Source of the DNA: Agromyces sp. S2-1-8
GTDB taxonomy: Bacteria; Actinomycetota; Actinomycetes; Actinomycetales; Microbacteriaceae
Assembly: GCF_021129215.1 (NCBI RefSeq)
Contig: NZ_JAJOLP010000001.1
Coordinates: 2,108,001 to 2,172,000, forward strand
DNA length: 64,000 bases
Direction: 5' to 3'
Within the stretch, counting starts at the first letter, position 1; every line of letters begins with the position of its first letter. The notes below the pieces were generated by a model that was not told the origin of the DNA, did not search any database, and worked only from the letters and a program-made list of their open reading frames with translations. The translations under genes and the position numbers were made by a program. Below are positions 27,531 to 37,595 of this stretch, piece by piece.

Positions 27531-29297
27531 TTGGTGACTTCCGTTTCGCGTTCCGACCACGACGACGAAGCTGTCGAAGGCACCGGTGCGGGGGCGTCCG
27601 AGCAGGGTGGTGCCCCGACCGGGTCGACCGGCGGCTCCGGCGCCCGCTCGACGAGCGCCGGCTCATCGGCCGGTTCGAAGGCGGGCTCCGAGAAGGGTGC
27701 AGCTGCGAAGCCGGCCGGCTCGAAGGAGGGCGGCGCGAAGCCGGCCTCGGCGACGTCGAAGACCGCGGCGATGACGCCCGCCGAGCGTTCGGCGGCACGT
27801 TCGGCGGCAGCGAAGAAGGCCGCAGCGACGCGCAAGGCCAACAAGGCCGCCGCTGCCGCCGCGGCAGCCGCGGCGGCCGAGGGCGAGTCGCCCTCGAGCA
27901 CGACGGCCGAGGCGTCCGGATCGAAGCGCAGCGGTGCCTCCCGCGCCGCGTCGGCCTCGGCGAGTTCGGCGCGGAGCGCGGCCGCGCGATCGACGGGGGC
28001 CACCCGGTCCTCGAGCGTCGCGAGCGCCGCCGAGACGCGCAATCGCGCCGCCGCGTCGGCGTCGGCGCATCGCCAGTCGCAGCGCGTGGCGGCCTCGCTC
28101 ACCACTGAGACCACCGCCGCCGAACGCGGCCCGCGCAAGGGCGGCGACGCCGCGGCCCCCGCCGTCGAGCCCGCGGAGGCCCCGGCGAAGGACGGGGCGT
28201 TCGACCTGGAGGCGACCACCGAACGCAAGCGCACGGCGGCGACGGCGGCGACCGCGGCGACGGAGGTGCTGGTCCACGAATCGGACGAAGCGCCCGCCGC
28301 CGGCGTCACGACGCCGCCTGCCGACGCGGTCGACCCCGACGGCTCGGCGGCACTCGCCGAGACCTCGCCCGCCGAGGCGCCCGGCGCCGACGGCGTGCTC
28401 GACGACGCACCCGCCGCCGAGGCATCCGCACCGACCATCGCTGCCCAGGCCGTGACCGTGATCCCCGCGAAGAAGTCGACGGCGCCGCGCAAGAAGCGCA
28501 CCCTCCGGGTGGCGCGGCCGGCGCCGCCCGTCGATGCGCCGCGCGTGCTCGAGATCTCCGGCCTCGTGAAGCGCTTCGGCGAGAACACGGCGGTCGACGG
28601 CATCAGCCTCTCGGTGCGCGCGGGGTCGTTCTTCGGCATCGTCGGGCCGAACGGCGCGGGCAAGACGACGACGCTCTCGATGGTCACGGGCCTGCTGCGG
28701 CCCGACGCCGGCACGGTCGCCATCCACGGCATCGACGCCTGGGCCGACCCGCGCGCCGCGAAGCGCGTGACCGGCGTGCTGCCAGACCGCCTGCGCCTGT
28801 TCGATCGGTTGACCGGCAGCCAGCTGCTCTACTACTCGGGCGTGCTCCGCGGGCTCGACAACCGCACGGTGCGCGATCGCAGCGCCGACCTCATCTCCGC
28901 GTTCGGGCTCGACGACGCGGTCGACCGGCTCGTCGCCGACTACTCGGCCGGCATGACGAAGAAGATCGCGCTCGCGTGCGCGCTGATCCACTCGCCCCGG
29001 CTGCTCGTGCTCGACGAGCCCTTCGAGTCGGTCGACCCGGTGTCGGCCGCGAACCTCACCGAGATCCTCGAACGGTACGTCGCGGGCGGCGGCACGGTGG
29101 TGCTCTCGAGCCACGGCATGGATCTCATCGAGCGGGTGTGCGACTCGGCGGCCATCATCGTCTCGGGCCGCGTGCTCGCCTCCGGCACCCTCGACGAGGT
29201 GCGCGCCGGCCAGACGCTCGAAGACCGATTCGTCGAGCTCGCGGGCGGGCGCAAGGCTGCGGAAGGCATGGAATGGTTGCACAGTTTCTCGGACTGA
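27531..29297 (+). CDS. ABC transporter ATPase with long low-complexity N-terminus
   Basis: 588 residues. Residues 1 to about 330 are Ala/Ser/Thr/Glu/Lys-rich and almost certainly disordered, including a histone-like stretch (KKAAATRKANKAAA) and an Ala run. The ABC domain follows: VLEISGLVKRFGENTAVDGI, Walker A GPNGAGKTTT, signature YSAGMTKKIALACALI, Walker B RLLVLDEPFESVD, H-loop VLSSHGMD. It pairs with the overlapping permease gene. The start is TTG 27531 or GTG 27534. The leader is far longer than the usual 10-30 residues in front of this domain; substrate unknown. Confidence 0.88.
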   Translation: MVTSVSRSDHDDEAVEGTGAGASEQGGAPTGSTGGSGARSTSAGSSAGSKAGSEKGAAAKPAGSKEGGAKPASATSKTAAMTPAERSAARSAAAKKAAATRKANKAAAAAAAAAAAEGESPSSTTAEASGSKRSGASRAASASASSARSAAARSTGATRSSSVASAAETRNRAAASASAHRQSQRVAASLTTETTAAERGPRKGGDAAAPAVEPAEAPAKDGAFDLEATTERKRTAATAATAATEVLVHESDEAPAAGVTTPPADAVDPDGSAALAETSPAEAPGADGVLDDAPAAEASAPTIAAQAVTVIPAKKSTAPRKKRTLRVARPAPPVDAPRVLEISGLVKRFGENTAVDGISLSVRAGSFFGIVGPNGAGKTTTLSMVTGLLRPDAGTVAIHGIDAWADPRAAKRVTGVLPDRLRLFDRLTGSQLLYYSGVLRGLDNRTVRDRSADLISAFGLDDAVDRLVADYSAGMTKKIALACALIHSPRLLVLDEPFESVDPVSAANLTEILERYVAGGGTVVLSSHGMDLIERVCDSAAIIVSGRVLASGTLDEVRAGQTLEDRFVELAGGRKAAEGMEWLHSFSD

Positions 29298-30847
29298 AAC
29301 TGCGCCTGCTGGCGAACATCTTCAAACGGAGCACCTGGCAGGTCGTCGGCATCGTCGTCGGGCTCGTCTACGGGCTCGGGCTCGCGATCGTCCTGTTCCT
29401 CTCGCTCGTCGCGCTGCGCGTCGTCGGCGACGTCGAGACGATCCGCAACGCGCTCGTCATCGCCGGGTCGGCGACGATGGTCGGGTTCATCGTGTTCCCG
29501 CTCGTGTTCGGCACCGACGACACGATGGACCCGCGCAAGTTCGCGCTCTTCGGCCTGCCCGACCGCACGCTCGCGCTGAGCCTCGCGGTCGCCGGGCTCG
29601 TCGGCATCCCGGCGCTCGTGCTCGGCATCGTGCTGCTCGGCACCGTCGTCACCTGGTCGCGCGGTGTCGCCGAGACCCTGCTCGCGCTCATCTCCGCCGC
29701 GCTCGCGTTCGCGACCTGCCTGCTCCTGGCCCGGGTGACGACCGCGCTCGCATCGTTCCTGCTGTCGACGCGACGCGCCCGCGAACTGCTCGGCGTCATC
29801 GGCCTGCTGCTCATCGTCATGCTCTCGCCCATCATCGTCGCGATCGCGACCCTCGACTGGGCGAACTCGGGGCGGAGCATCCTCTCGACCCTCGGCGGAC
29901 TCCTCGGCTGGACGCCGTTCGGCGCCGCCTTCGCGGTGCCCGGCGACGCCTCGGCCGGCGCGTGGGGTCCGGCCGTGCTCGAACTCCTCATCGCCGCGGC
30001 CACGCTCGGCGCCGTCTGGCTCGCCTGGCAGGCGCTCGTCGCGAAGATGCTCGTCACGCCCGGCCGCGAGGCCTCGGCGAAGAGCTATCGCGGGCTCGGC
30101 TGGTTCGATCGGATGCCGCACGGCGCGACGGGCGCCGTCGCCGCCCGCAGCTTCACGTACTGGTTCCGCGACGCCCGCTACTGGGTGTCGGTCGTGATGA
30201 TCCCGATCGTGCCCGTGCTCGTGATGGTGCCGCTCGGTGTCGCCGGCGTGCCGACCCAGTACCTCGGGCTCATCCCGGTGCCGCTCATGTGCCTGTTCCT
30301 CGGCTGGAGCCTGCACAACGACACCGCGTACGACTCGACCGCGATCTGGCTGCACGTCGTGTCCGGGGTGCGCGGGGTCTCCGACCGGTTCGGCCGGCTG
30401 GTGCCGGTGCTCCTCGCAGGCGTCCTCGTGATCGGCCTCGGCAGCGCGGTCACCGTCTTCGTGCTCGACGACTGGCGCCTCCTGCCGTCGCTGCTCGGCG
30501 TGAGCACCGCGCTGCTGCTCGCCGGGCTCGGAGTCGGCTCGGTCGCGTCCGCGCGGTTCCCCTATCCTGCGGTGAAGCCGGGCGACAGCCCGTTCCAGCA
30601 GCCCCAGGCCACGGGCGGGCTCACGGCACTCGTGCAGTCGCTCACGATGCTCGCCTCCGTCCTCATCGCGGCTCCGGCCCTGATCTTCGCCGCGATGGGC
30701 GTGCTCGTCGACCCGTCGTGGCATGCGGCGGCGTTCGCCGCCGGCGTCGGCCTCGGGCTCGGCGCACTCGCGATCGGCGTGTGGTGGGGCGGACGCGTGT
30801 TCGACGCCCGTGGCCCCGAGACGCTCGCCGCGGCCATCCGCGCCTGA
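29273..30847 (+). CDS. ABC-2-type exporter permease
   Basis: 524 residues with about 12 hydrophobic segments, beginning MVAQFLGLKLRLLANIFKRSTWQVVGIVVGLVYG. No soluble domain. The ATG at 29273 lies inside the ATPase gene (25-base overlap) with GGAAGG 6 bases upstream, so the two are translationally coupled. Its size suggests a double-length ABC-2 permease that works as one chain with two ATPase copies. Substrate unknown. Confidence 0.87.
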   Translation: MVAQFLGLKLRLLANIFKRSTWQVVGIVVGLVYGLGLAIVLFLSLVALRVVGDVETIRNALVIAGSATMVGFIVFPLVFGTDDTMDPRKFALFGLPDRTLALSLAVAGLVGIPALVLGIVLLGTVVTWSRGVAETLLALISAALAFATCLLLARVTTALASFLLSTRRARELLGVIGLLLIVMLSPIIVAIATLDWANSGRSILSTLGGLLGWTPFGAAFAVPGDASAGAWGPAVLELLIAAATLGAVWLAWQALVAKMLVTPGREASAKSYRGLGWFDRMPHGATGAVAARSFTYWFRDARYWVSVVMIPIVPVLVMVPLGVAGVPTQYLGLIPVPLMCLFLGWSLHNDTAYDSTAIWLHVVSGVRGVSDRFGRLVPVLLAGVLVIGLGSAVTVFVLDDWRLLPSLLGVSTALLLAGLGVGSVASARFPYPAVKPGDSPFQQPQATGGLTALVQSLTMLASVLIAAPALIFAAMGVLVDPSWHAAAFAAGVGLGLGALAIGVWWGGRVFDARGPETLAAAIRA

Positions 30848-30868
30848 GCCGCGCGTAGACTCTTCGTC

Positions 30869-31156
30869 ATGATCCACAGCGTGCGCGCCAGCATCGCCGA
30901 CCCCGGCCAGCCGGGCGGCGGCACCGACGTCCTCGACCGCGAACTCGAGAAGCTCCTCGAGGACGAGGCCATCGAGCCGGGCGACCACGAGCGCTTCTCG
31001 CACTACGTGCAGAAGGAGAAGATCCTCGAGTCGGCGCTCACCGGCAAGCCGGTCAAGGCGCTCTGCGGCAAGAAGTGGACGCCGGGTCGCGACCCCGAGA
31101 AGTTCCCGGTGTGCCCGACCTGCAAGGAGATCTACGAGAAGATGCGTCGCTCGTAG
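30869..31156 (+). CDS. DUF3039 family protein
   Basis: 95 residues. The C-terminal half has C in KALCGKKWTPGRDPEKFPVCPTCKEIYEKMR, a CxxC pair with an upstream Cys that probably binds zinc; HERFSHYVQKEKILESALTGKPVKALCGKKW is the conserved core of this actinobacterial family. Function unknown. It is convergent with pncB, 13 bases away. Confidence 0.9.
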   Translation: MIHSVRASIADPGQPGGGTDVLDRELEKLLEDEAIEPGDHERFSHYVQKEKILESALTGKPVKALCGKKWTPGRDPEKFPVCPTCKEIYEKMRRS

Positions 31157-31169
31157 GCGCGCACCTTCT

Positions 31170-32489
31170 TCAGCGGTAGCTCGTCGGGATCACCGGCTCG
31201 CCGCGGCCGAGGCGGAACGCCTCGATCGGCAGCTCCTGCATGACCTCGGCGCGGTGCGCCCGCGCAGCGGCCGTGCCGGCCGGACCGAGGTGCGCCGGGT
31301 CGGGCTCGCCCTTCGCGACCAGCTGGACCATGAGCGGGCGGAGCCGGTCGCCCGCCTCGAACTCGGCCTCGCCGTCGGGCCCGTCGCCCACGAACACGAG
31401 CTCCTCGCGAGCGGTACGGGTCGAGTCGAGCCTGCGGGCGGCGTTCTTGCGTCCGCCCACGCTCGCCTTCTGGGTCGAGGCCTTCGCGACCGGCACCCAT
31501 CCGCCCGCGTCGTCCTTGCGGGCGACGAGCTTGTAGACCATGCCTGCGGCGGGAAAGCCCGAGCCGGTGACCACGGCGGTGCCGACGCCGTACGAGTCGA
31601 CCGGTGCGCCCGAGAGCCCCGCGATCGTGAACTCGTCGAGGTCGCTCGTCACGGTGATCTTCGTATCGACCGCCCCGAGCGCGTCGAGCTGCTCGCGCAC
31701 CGCGGCGACGACCGTCGGCAGGTCGCCCGAGTCGATGCGCACCGCGCCGAGCTCGGGACCGGCGACCTGCACGGCGAGCTCGACGCCGCGGGTGATGTCG
31801 TACGTGTCGACGAGGAGGGTCGTCTTCGGGCCGAATGCGGCCACCTGGGCGCGGAACGCGTCTTCCTCGCTGTCGTGGAGGAGCGTGAAGGCGTGCGCCG
31901 CGGTGCCCATCGTCGGGATGCCCCAGGTGCGGCCGGCCTCCAGGTTCGAGGTCGCGTCGAACCCGGCGATGTAGGCGGCGCGCGCGGCGGCGATCGCCGA
32001 GCGTTCGCTCGTGCGACGTGAACCCATCTCGGCGATCGGTCGGCCGAGTGCGACCGACACCATGCGTGCTGCGGCGCTCGCGATGGAGGAGTCGTAGTTG
32101 AGCGTCGAGAGCACCACGGTCTCGAGCATGACGGCCTCGGCGAACGACGCCTGGATGGTGAGCAGCGGCGAGCCCGGGAAGTACGCCTCGCCCTCGCGAT
32201 ACCCCCAGATGTCGCCCGTGAACCGGTAGTCGGCGAGCCAGTCGAGCGTCGCGGGCCGCACGATCTCCTGTTCGCGCAGCCACTCGAGCTCGGCGTCTTC
32301 GAAATGGAACCGCTGGACGAGTTCGAGCAGGCGCCCGGTGCCGGCGACGACGCCGTAGCGGCGTCCGTCGGGCAGGCGTCTCGCGAACGCCTCGAAGAGG
32401 CTCTCGCGGTGGGCGGTGCCGTCGAGCAGGGCGGCATCGACCATCGTCAGTTCGTAGCGGTCGGTGAAGAGGGCAGCTGAGCCGGTCAC
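31170..32489 (-). CDS. pncB: Nicotinate phosphoribosyltransferase
   Basis: 439 residues. Makes nicotinate mononucleotide from nicotinate and PRPP in the NAD salvage pathway. Family motifs: FTDRYELTMVDAAL at the N-terminus, EMGSRRTSERSAIAAARAAYIAGFDATSNLEAG with the phosphorylated-His equivalent region, VRIDSGDL and SYGVGTAVVTG (phosphate binding). Starts with GTG 32489, overlapping the EamA gene stop (GTGA), so the two are co-transcribed. Confidence 0.95.
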   Translation of the reverse strand: MTGSAALFTDRYELTMVDAALLDGTAHRESLFEAFARRLPDGRRYGVVAGTGRLLELVQRFHFEDAELEWLREQEIVRPATLDWLADYRFTGDIWGYREGEAYFPGSPLLTIQASFAEAVMLETVVLSTLNYDSSIASAAARMVSVALGRPIAEMGSRRTSERSAIAAARAAYIAGFDATSNLEAGRTWGIPTMGTAAHAFTLLHDSEEDAFRAQVAAFGPKTTLLVDTYDITRGVELAVQVAGPELGAVRIDSGDLPTVVAAVREQLDALGAVDTKITVTSDLDEFTIAGLSGAPVDSYGVGTAVVTGSGFPAAGMVYKLVARKDDAGGWVPVAKASTQKASVGGRKNAARRLDSTRTAREELVFVGDGPDGEAEFEAGDRLRPLMVQLVAKGEPDPAHLGPAGTAAARAHRAEVMQELPIEAFRLGRGEPVIPTSYR

Positions 32490-33394
32490 GCCCCCGAGCC
32501 TAGCCGGAGCCGACGCGACCCCGGTCGCGGCGACGCGGCGTCGGGCGGGCCGGATGCGTCGGCGGGGCGTGCGGTCGCGACGACGTTGCTCAGCATCACG
32601 AGCGCGATGCCCGCGAGCTGCCATCCGGTGAGCGTCTGCCCGAGGATGAGGAAGCCGAAGAGCGTCGCCGCGGCCGGGTGCAGGCTCTGCAGCACGCCGA
32701 ACCTGGCTCTCGAGACGCGCCGCAGTGCCCACATGTCGATCGCGTACGGGAGCGCCGAGCAGAGCAGGCCGACCGCGACCCCGACGAGGAGCACGCGCGG
32801 AAGCTCCGCCGGGTCGAGCCCGATGAGCGCGAGCACGAGGAGCGGCGAGGTGGCCGCTGCGGCGGTGGTGTTCGCGACCGCGGTCGCGGTGAGGCCCGGC
32901 AGCGCGAGCGCGGCCCGCTGGCCGATGACGATGTAGGCCGCCCAGGCGCCCGCCGCGACGAATCCGAAGGCGATGCCGAGCGGGTCGAGGCCGGCGACCG
33001 TGCCGGTGAGCAGCACGACGCCGAGCCCCGCTCCGAGTGCGCAGGCGAGGTCGAGCCGCCGGCGCGAACCGACGAGCGCGACCGGGAGGGGGCCGAGGAA
33101 CTCGAGGGTGACCGCGAGGCCGAGGCCGACCCGGCTGATCGAGGCGTAGAGCGAGAGGTTCATGACGACGAGCACCGCGCCGAGCAGCACGGCGGGGCGC
33201 AGGCGGCGCCAGCCGATCGCGCGGAGCCGGGGGCGGGCCACGGCGAGCGTCGCGATCGCGGCGACCGCCTGGCGCAGGGCGACGACACCGGCCGGCCCGA
33301 CGATCGGGAAGACGGTCGCGCCGATCGCGGCGCCGACGGCGACCGAGGTCGCGCTGCCGACCATGGCGAGGCTCGCCGCGCGTGTCGATTCCAT
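32486..33394 (-). CDS. EamA/RhtA-type exporter
   Basis: 302 residues, ten hydrophobic segments in two homologous halves, typical of drug/metabolite transporters of the EamA family. The first half has GPAGVVALRQAVAAI and LEFLGPLPVALVGSRR; the second has PAAATLFGFLILGQTLTGWQLAGIALVMLSNV. Similar to RhtA/YedA exporters of amino acids or their analogues. Divergent from a LysR gene 67 bases away, which probably controls it. Confidence 0.88.
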   Translation of the reverse strand: MESTRAASLAMVGSATSVAVGAAIGATVFPIVGPAGVVALRQAVAAIATLAVARPRLRAIGWRRLRPAVLLGAVLVVMNLSLYASISRVGLGLAVTLEFLGPLPVALVGSRRRLDLACALGAGLGVVLLTGTVAGLDPLGIAFGFVAAGAWAAYIVIGQRAALALPGLTATAVANTTAAAATSPLLVLALIGLDPAELPRVLLVGVAVGLLCSALPYAIDMWALRRVSRARFGVLQSLHPAAATLFGFLILGQTLTGWQLAGIALVMLSNVVATARPADASGPPDAASPRPGSRRLRLGSGA

Positions 33395-33461
33395 GATTCG
33401 ACGCTAGGTCGCATTGTGTTCGAAGTGAAATGCAATCACGGACGATCGATACGCTAGACGC

Positions 33462-34331
33462 ATGGATGTCGAGCTCCGCCACCTCCGGGTCCTCGTGGCA
33501 CTCGACGAGGAGCGCTCGTTCACCGCGGCCGCGGCGCGCCTCGGGCTCTCGCAGGCGGCCGTCTCGCGGGCGATCGCGGCGCTCGAGCACGAGCTCGGCA
33601 CCCCGCTCGTGCACCGCACCACCCGCCGGGTCGAGCCGACGGCCGCGGGCGCCGCCTTCGCGGGCACGGCCCGCCGGCTGAACGCCGAGCTCGACCGTGC
33701 GCTCGCGGAGCTGCGAGGCGAACGGTCCCGGGTGCGACTCGGCTACTCGTGGGCGGCCCTCGGGGCGCACACGACCGCCGTGCTCCGCGCCTGGAACCGC
33801 GCGCACCCCGACGAGCCGCTGCGGCTCAGCCGCATCAACCGGCGCGACGCCGGCCTCGCCGACGGCCGGGTCGACCTCGCCGTGATCCGCGGCGACGTGC
33901 GCGTGCCCGACGTCGTCGACGAGGTCGTGGGCCACGAACGCCGCTACGTGGCGATGCCGGTCGACCACGAGCTCGCCGACCGGTCGCGGGTCGCACTCGC
34001 CGACCTCACGCCGTTCGTCGTCGCGGTCGACCGGTACACGGGCACGACCACGACCTCGCTGTGGTCCGACGCCGGGCTCGAACCGCCCCGCATCACCGAC
34101 ACGACCGACTTCGAGGACTGGCTCGACCTCATCGCCGCCGGCGAGGTCATCGGCGTCACGGCGGCGGCCACGACCCACCAGTACCCGAGGCCGGGCATCG
34201 TGTTCGCCGAGCTCACCGATGCGCCGCCGATCGAGGTGCACCTCGCCTGGCACCGATCGTGGCGGCATCCGGCGACGACGAGACTGGCGCGCGCCATCCG
34301 CGAGGCCTACGCGACCGGCCCGCTCGCCTAA
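33462..34331 (+). CDS. LysR-family transcriptional regulator
   Basis: 289 residues. N-terminal winged helix [52 protein letters not shown], then a shortened effector domain starting [13 protein letters not shown]. Divergent from the EamA transporter gene; LysR proteins usually bind the shared intergenic region, here 33395-33461. Effector unknown. Confidence 0.92.
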   Translation: MDVELRHLRVLVALDEERSFTAAAARLGLSQAAVSRAIAALEHELGTPLVHRTTRRVEPTAAGAAFAGTARRLNAELDRALAELRGERSRVRLGYSWAALGAHTTAVLRAWNRAHPDEPLRLSRINRRDAGLADGRVDLAVIRGDVRVPDVVDEVVGHERRYVAMPVDHELADRSRVALADLTPFVVAVDRYTGTTTTSLWSDAGLEPPRITDTTDFEDWLDLIAAGEVIGVTAAATTHQYPRPGIVFAELTDAPPIEVHLAWHRSWRHPATTRLARAIREAYATGPLA

Positions 34332-34342
34332 GCTTGAACCTC

Positions 34343-35191
34343 GTGACGGACGCACCGATCGGGATCTTCGACTCAGGGGTCGGCGGCCTCACCGTCGCCC
34401 GCGCGGTGAAGGACCAGCTGCCGAACGAGTCGATCCTGTACATCGGCGACCTCGAGCACTCGCCTTACGGGCCGAAGAAGATCGCCGACGTGCGCGGCTA
34501 CGCGCTCGCCGTGCTCGACGACCTCGTCGCGCAGGGCGTGAAGATGCTCGTGATCGCGTGCAACACGGCTTCGTCGGCGATGCTGCGCGACGCGCGCGAG
34601 CGCTACGACGTGCCCGTGGTCGAGGTCATCCAGCCCGCCGTGCGCCGGGCGGTCGCGGCGACGAAGACCGGCCGGGTGGGCGTGATCGGCACCCAGGGCA
34701 CCGTCTCGTCGCGAGCGTACGACGACGCGTTCGCCGCGGCACCCCACCTCGAGCTCTTCTCGCAGGCGTGCCCCCGTTTCGTCGAGTTCGTCGAGGCGGG
34801 CATCACGACGGGCGACGAACTGCTCGCCGTCGCCGAGGAGTACCTCGCGCCGCTGCGCCGCGCCGACATCGACACGCTCGTGCTCGGCTGCACCCACTAC
34901 CCGTTCCTGAAAGGCGCCATCTCGTACGTCATGGGCGAGGGCGTCACCCTCGTCTCGAGCGACGTCGAGACCGCGAACGACGTCTACCGCGTGCTCGTCT
35001 CGACGGGCATGGAGCGGCGCGAACCGACGCCGCCCAGCTACCGCTACGAGGCGACCGGTCGTTCGACGAGCGCCTTCCTCGACCTCGCACACCGACTGAT
35101 CGCCCCCGAGATCCCGAGCGTCGAGCTCGTGCAGACGGGCGTCATCCCCCTTCCCGACCGCGCACGGCTTCGACAGGAGAACAACGCATGA
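34343..35191 (+). CDS. murI: Glutamate racemase
   Basis: 282 residues. Supplies D-glutamate for peptidoglycan. The two catalytic cysteines are in VIACNTASS and LGCTHYPF; the N-terminus [17 protein letters not shown] is diagnostic. GTG 34343 chosen (TTG 34334 also in frame). First gene of a tight murI-rph-rdgB group; its stop overlaps the rph ATG (ATGA). Confidence 0.96.
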   Translation: MTDAPIGIFDSGVGGLTVARAVKDQLPNESILYIGDLEHSPYGPKKIADVRGYALAVLDDLVAQGVKMLVIACNTASSAMLRDARERYDVPVVEVIQPAVRRAVAATKTGRVGVIGTQGTVSSRAYDDAFAAAPHLELFSQACPRFVEFVEAGITTGDELLAVAEEYLAPLRRADIDTLVLGCTHYPFLKGAISYVMGEGVTLVSSDVETANDVYRVLVSTGMERREPTPPSYRYEATGRSTSAFLDLAHRLIAPEIPSVELVQTGVIPLPDRARLRQENNA

Positions 35192-35955
35192 CCGAGGCAT
35201 CCGCCACCCCGATCGTCCGAGCCGACGGGCGCGCGCCCGACCAGCTGCGCGAGGTTACCATCGAGCGCGGCTGGAGCGCCCATGCCGAGGGCAGCGCCCT
35301 CATCTCGTTCGGCGGCACGAAGGTGCTGTGCACCGCGAGCTTCACGAACGGCGTGCCGCGCTGGCTCACCGGCAAGGGCAAGGGCTGGGTCACGGCGGAG
35401 TACGCGATGCTGCCCCGCTCGACGAACACCCGCAACGACCGCGAGAGCGTGAAGGGCCGCATCGGCGGGCGCACCCACGAGATCAGCCGCCTCATCGGTC
35501 GCAGCCTCCGCGCCGTCATCGACACCAAGGCGCTCGGCGAGAACACGATCGTGATCGACTGCGACGTGCTGCAGGCCGACGGCGGCACGCGCACCGCCGC
35601 GATCACGGGCGCGTACGTCGCGCTCGCCGACGCCATCGAGTGGGCCCGCGACAAGAAGTTCATCGGGCAGAAGGCGACTCCGCTCATCGACACCGTCTCG
35701 GCCGTGTCGGTCGGCATCATCGACGGCGTCCCCATGCTCGACCTCGCCTATGTCGAGGACGTGCGCGCCGAGACCGACATGAACGTCGTCGCCACCGGGC
35801 GCGGGCTCTTCGTCGAGGTGCAGGGCACCGCCGAGGGTGCGCCGTTCGACCGGCGCGAGCTCGACTCGCTGCTCGACCTCGCCCTCGCCGGCACCGCATC
35901 GCTCACCGAGCTGCAGCGCGCCGCGCTCGCCGAGGCGGCGGGGGAGCGAGCGTGA
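35188..35955 (+). CDS. rph: Ribonuclease PH
   Basis: 255 residues. 3'-to-5' phosphorolytic trimming of tRNA ends. Motifs: [35 protein letters not shown], the phosphate-site [17 protein letters not shown] and [21 protein letters not shown]. Start overlaps murI by four bases and its stop overlaps rdgB by four bases, indicating one operon. Confidence 0.97.
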   Translation: MTEASATPIVRADGRAPDQLREVTIERGWSAHAEGSALISFGGTKVLCTASFTNGVPRWLTGKGKGWVTAEYAMLPRSTNTRNDRESVKGRIGGRTHEISRLIGRSLRAVIDTKALGENTIVIDCDVLQADGGTRTAAITGAYVALADAIEWARDKKFIGQKATPLIDTVSAVSVGIIDGVPMLDLAYVEDVRAETDMNVVATGRGLFVEVQGTAEGAPFDRRELDSLLDLALAGTASLTELQRAALAEAAGERA

Positions 35956-36617
35956 CCGGGGCGAACGCCACGGCCGCATCGGGTGCGCTCGAGGTCGTGC
36001 TCGCCACCCACAACGCGCACAAGGTGGCCGAGTTCCAGCGCATCCTGGGTGAGCGGATGCCGGGACTCACGGTGCTCGCCTACGACGGCCCGTCGCCCGT
36101 GGAGGACGGCACGAGCTTCGCCGAGAACGCGCTCATCAAGGCTCGCGCCGCGGCGGAGCACACCGGGCGCATCGCGCTCGCCGACGACTCGGGTATCACG
36201 GTCGACGTCATGGGCGGCGCCCCCGGCATCTTCTCAGCCCGCTGGGCGGGCGAGCGCGCCGGCGACGAGGAGAACGTGCGGCTGCTGCTCGCGCAGCTCG
36301 GCGACGTGCGCCGGCCGAATCGCGGCGCGGCCTTCCACTGCACGATCGCGGTCGTCGTGCCGTCGGCCGTGCTCCGGGACGCCGATGCCGACGAGGAGTT
36401 CGTCGCCGAGGGACTCTGGCGAGGTTCGCTCGCCTACGAGCCGCGCGGCTCGCACGGATTCGGCTACGACCCCGTGTTCGAGCCCGAGGGGCACGAGGTG
36501 ACGGCCGCCGAGCTGCTGCCCGAGCAGAAGAACGCGATCAGCCACCGGGCGCGGGCGTTCGAGGCGCTCATCCCCGAGCTCGAGCGCATCGCGGCGGGCG
36601 TCACTCCCGCCGAATAG
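35952..36617 (+). CDS. rdgB: Non-canonical purine NTP pyrophosphatase (RdgB/HAM1)
   Basis: 221 residues. Removes ITP/XTP-type nucleotides. Signature [18 protein letters not shown], then [43 protein letters not shown], and C-terminal [15 protein letters not shown] and [12 protein letters not shown] 15-residue hydrophilic insertion ([15 protein letters not shown]) sits before the substrate-binding strand. GTG start inside the rph stop. Confidence 0.96.
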   Translation: MTGANATAASGALEVVLATHNAHKVAEFQRILGERMPGLTVLAYDGPSPVEDGTSFAENALIKARAAAEHTGRIALADDSGITVDVMGGAPGIFSARWAGERAGDEENVRLLLAQLGDVRRPNRGAAFHCTIAVVVPSAVLRDADADEEFVAEGLWRGSLAYEPRGSHGFGYDPVFEPEGHEVTAAELLPEQKNAISHRARAFEALIPELERIAAGVTPAE

Positions 36618-36642
36618 CGGATGCCCCTGCCCAAGCCCGACG

Positions 36643-37461
36643 TCACCCGGTGACGAACGCCGTCAACCGGTCGGCGAACTCGTTGAACGCCGTGCCGGTG
36701 GTGAGCATCGCCCACCCGTGGCCGACCCCGTCGCCGACGATCGTCACGTCGTCGCTCGCGCTCGCGTCGGCGAGCTGCTGCAACTCGTCGACGCTCACGG
36801 TCGAGTCGTCGGGGGCGACCGCGAGGAAGAGCGGCGCCGCGAGCGCCGGTGCGTCGTCCATCGAGTCGTAGCCGCGGAACGAGATCGGTCCCGACAGGTC
36901 GGCGACGCCGTCGAGGACGGCGGCATCGCCGTCCCGCCCGCCCGCGACGACGGCCGCCGTTCCGCCCATCGAGGCACCGATGACGACGACCCGCTCCGCC
37001 CCGTGCTCGCGCGCCCAGTCGGCGGCCGCGAGCAGGGCGTCGGCACCGTCGTCGACGACGTGGTTCGCGCCGGAGGGGCACTCGGTCGCGCCGTAGCCGC
37101 AGTTGTTGACGAGCAGCACCTGCACGCCCTGCTCGGCCAGGCTCGACGCGTACGGCCAGAATCCGCACTCGTCTTGATTCCGCTGGTGCGCGAAGATCGC
37201 GGTCGTCGTGCCGGAGCCTGCGACGCCGACGTCGAACAGCGCCTCGCCGACGGGCAGCAGCATCGCGCTCGACTCGACGCCGGTGTCGCCGCACTGCTCG
37301 GAGGGCGGCGTGGGCTGCTCGGCGGCGGGCTCGGCCGTCGCCGACGCGTCGGCGCCGCTCGTCGCTCCGCCGCCGCCTCCGGGACCGCCCGCGCATGCGG
37401 AGAGCGCGGCGACGAGGCATCCGACGGTCAGGGCGATGGCGAGCGTGCGGCGCGAGGGCAT
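36643..37461 (-). CDS. Lipoprotein alpha/beta hydrolase-like protein
   Basis: 272 residues. Lipoprotein signal with lipobox LSAC (Cys near residue 23), then a Gly/Ala/Thr-rich linker and an alpha/beta hydrolase core: nucleophile elbow GASMGG, Asp in AVAPDDSTV, His in GVGHGWAML. Cys pairs (EQCGDTG, DECGFWP, NNCGYGATECPSG) suggest disulfides outside the cell. Probably a surface esterase or dienelactone-hydrolase-like enzyme; substrate unknown. Convergent with rdgB. Confidence 0.83.
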   Translation of the reverse strand: MPSRRTLAIALTVGCLVAALSACAGGPGGGGGATSGADASATAEPAAEQPTPPSEQCGDTGVESSAMLLPVGEALFDVGVAGSGTTTAIFAHQRNQDECGFWPYASSLAEQGVQVLLVNNCGYGATECPSGANHVVDDGADALLAAADWAREHGAERVVVIGASMGGTAAVVAGGRDGDAAVLDGVADLSGPISFRGYDSMDDAPALAAPLFLAVAPDDSTVSVDELQQLADASASDDVTIVGDGVGHGWAMLTTGTAFNEFADRLTAFVTG

Positions 37462-37595
37462 GCACCGCAGCCTAGGGCGGGAGCCGCAGCGACCGCGACC
37501 CCCCCGTGCGCTGCCATGCCGGTGAGAACGCGACTCATTCCTGATTGGGGCGATTCGCTCCCAGCGCGCCCCGGCCGACCTACGCTGGAAGCGAC

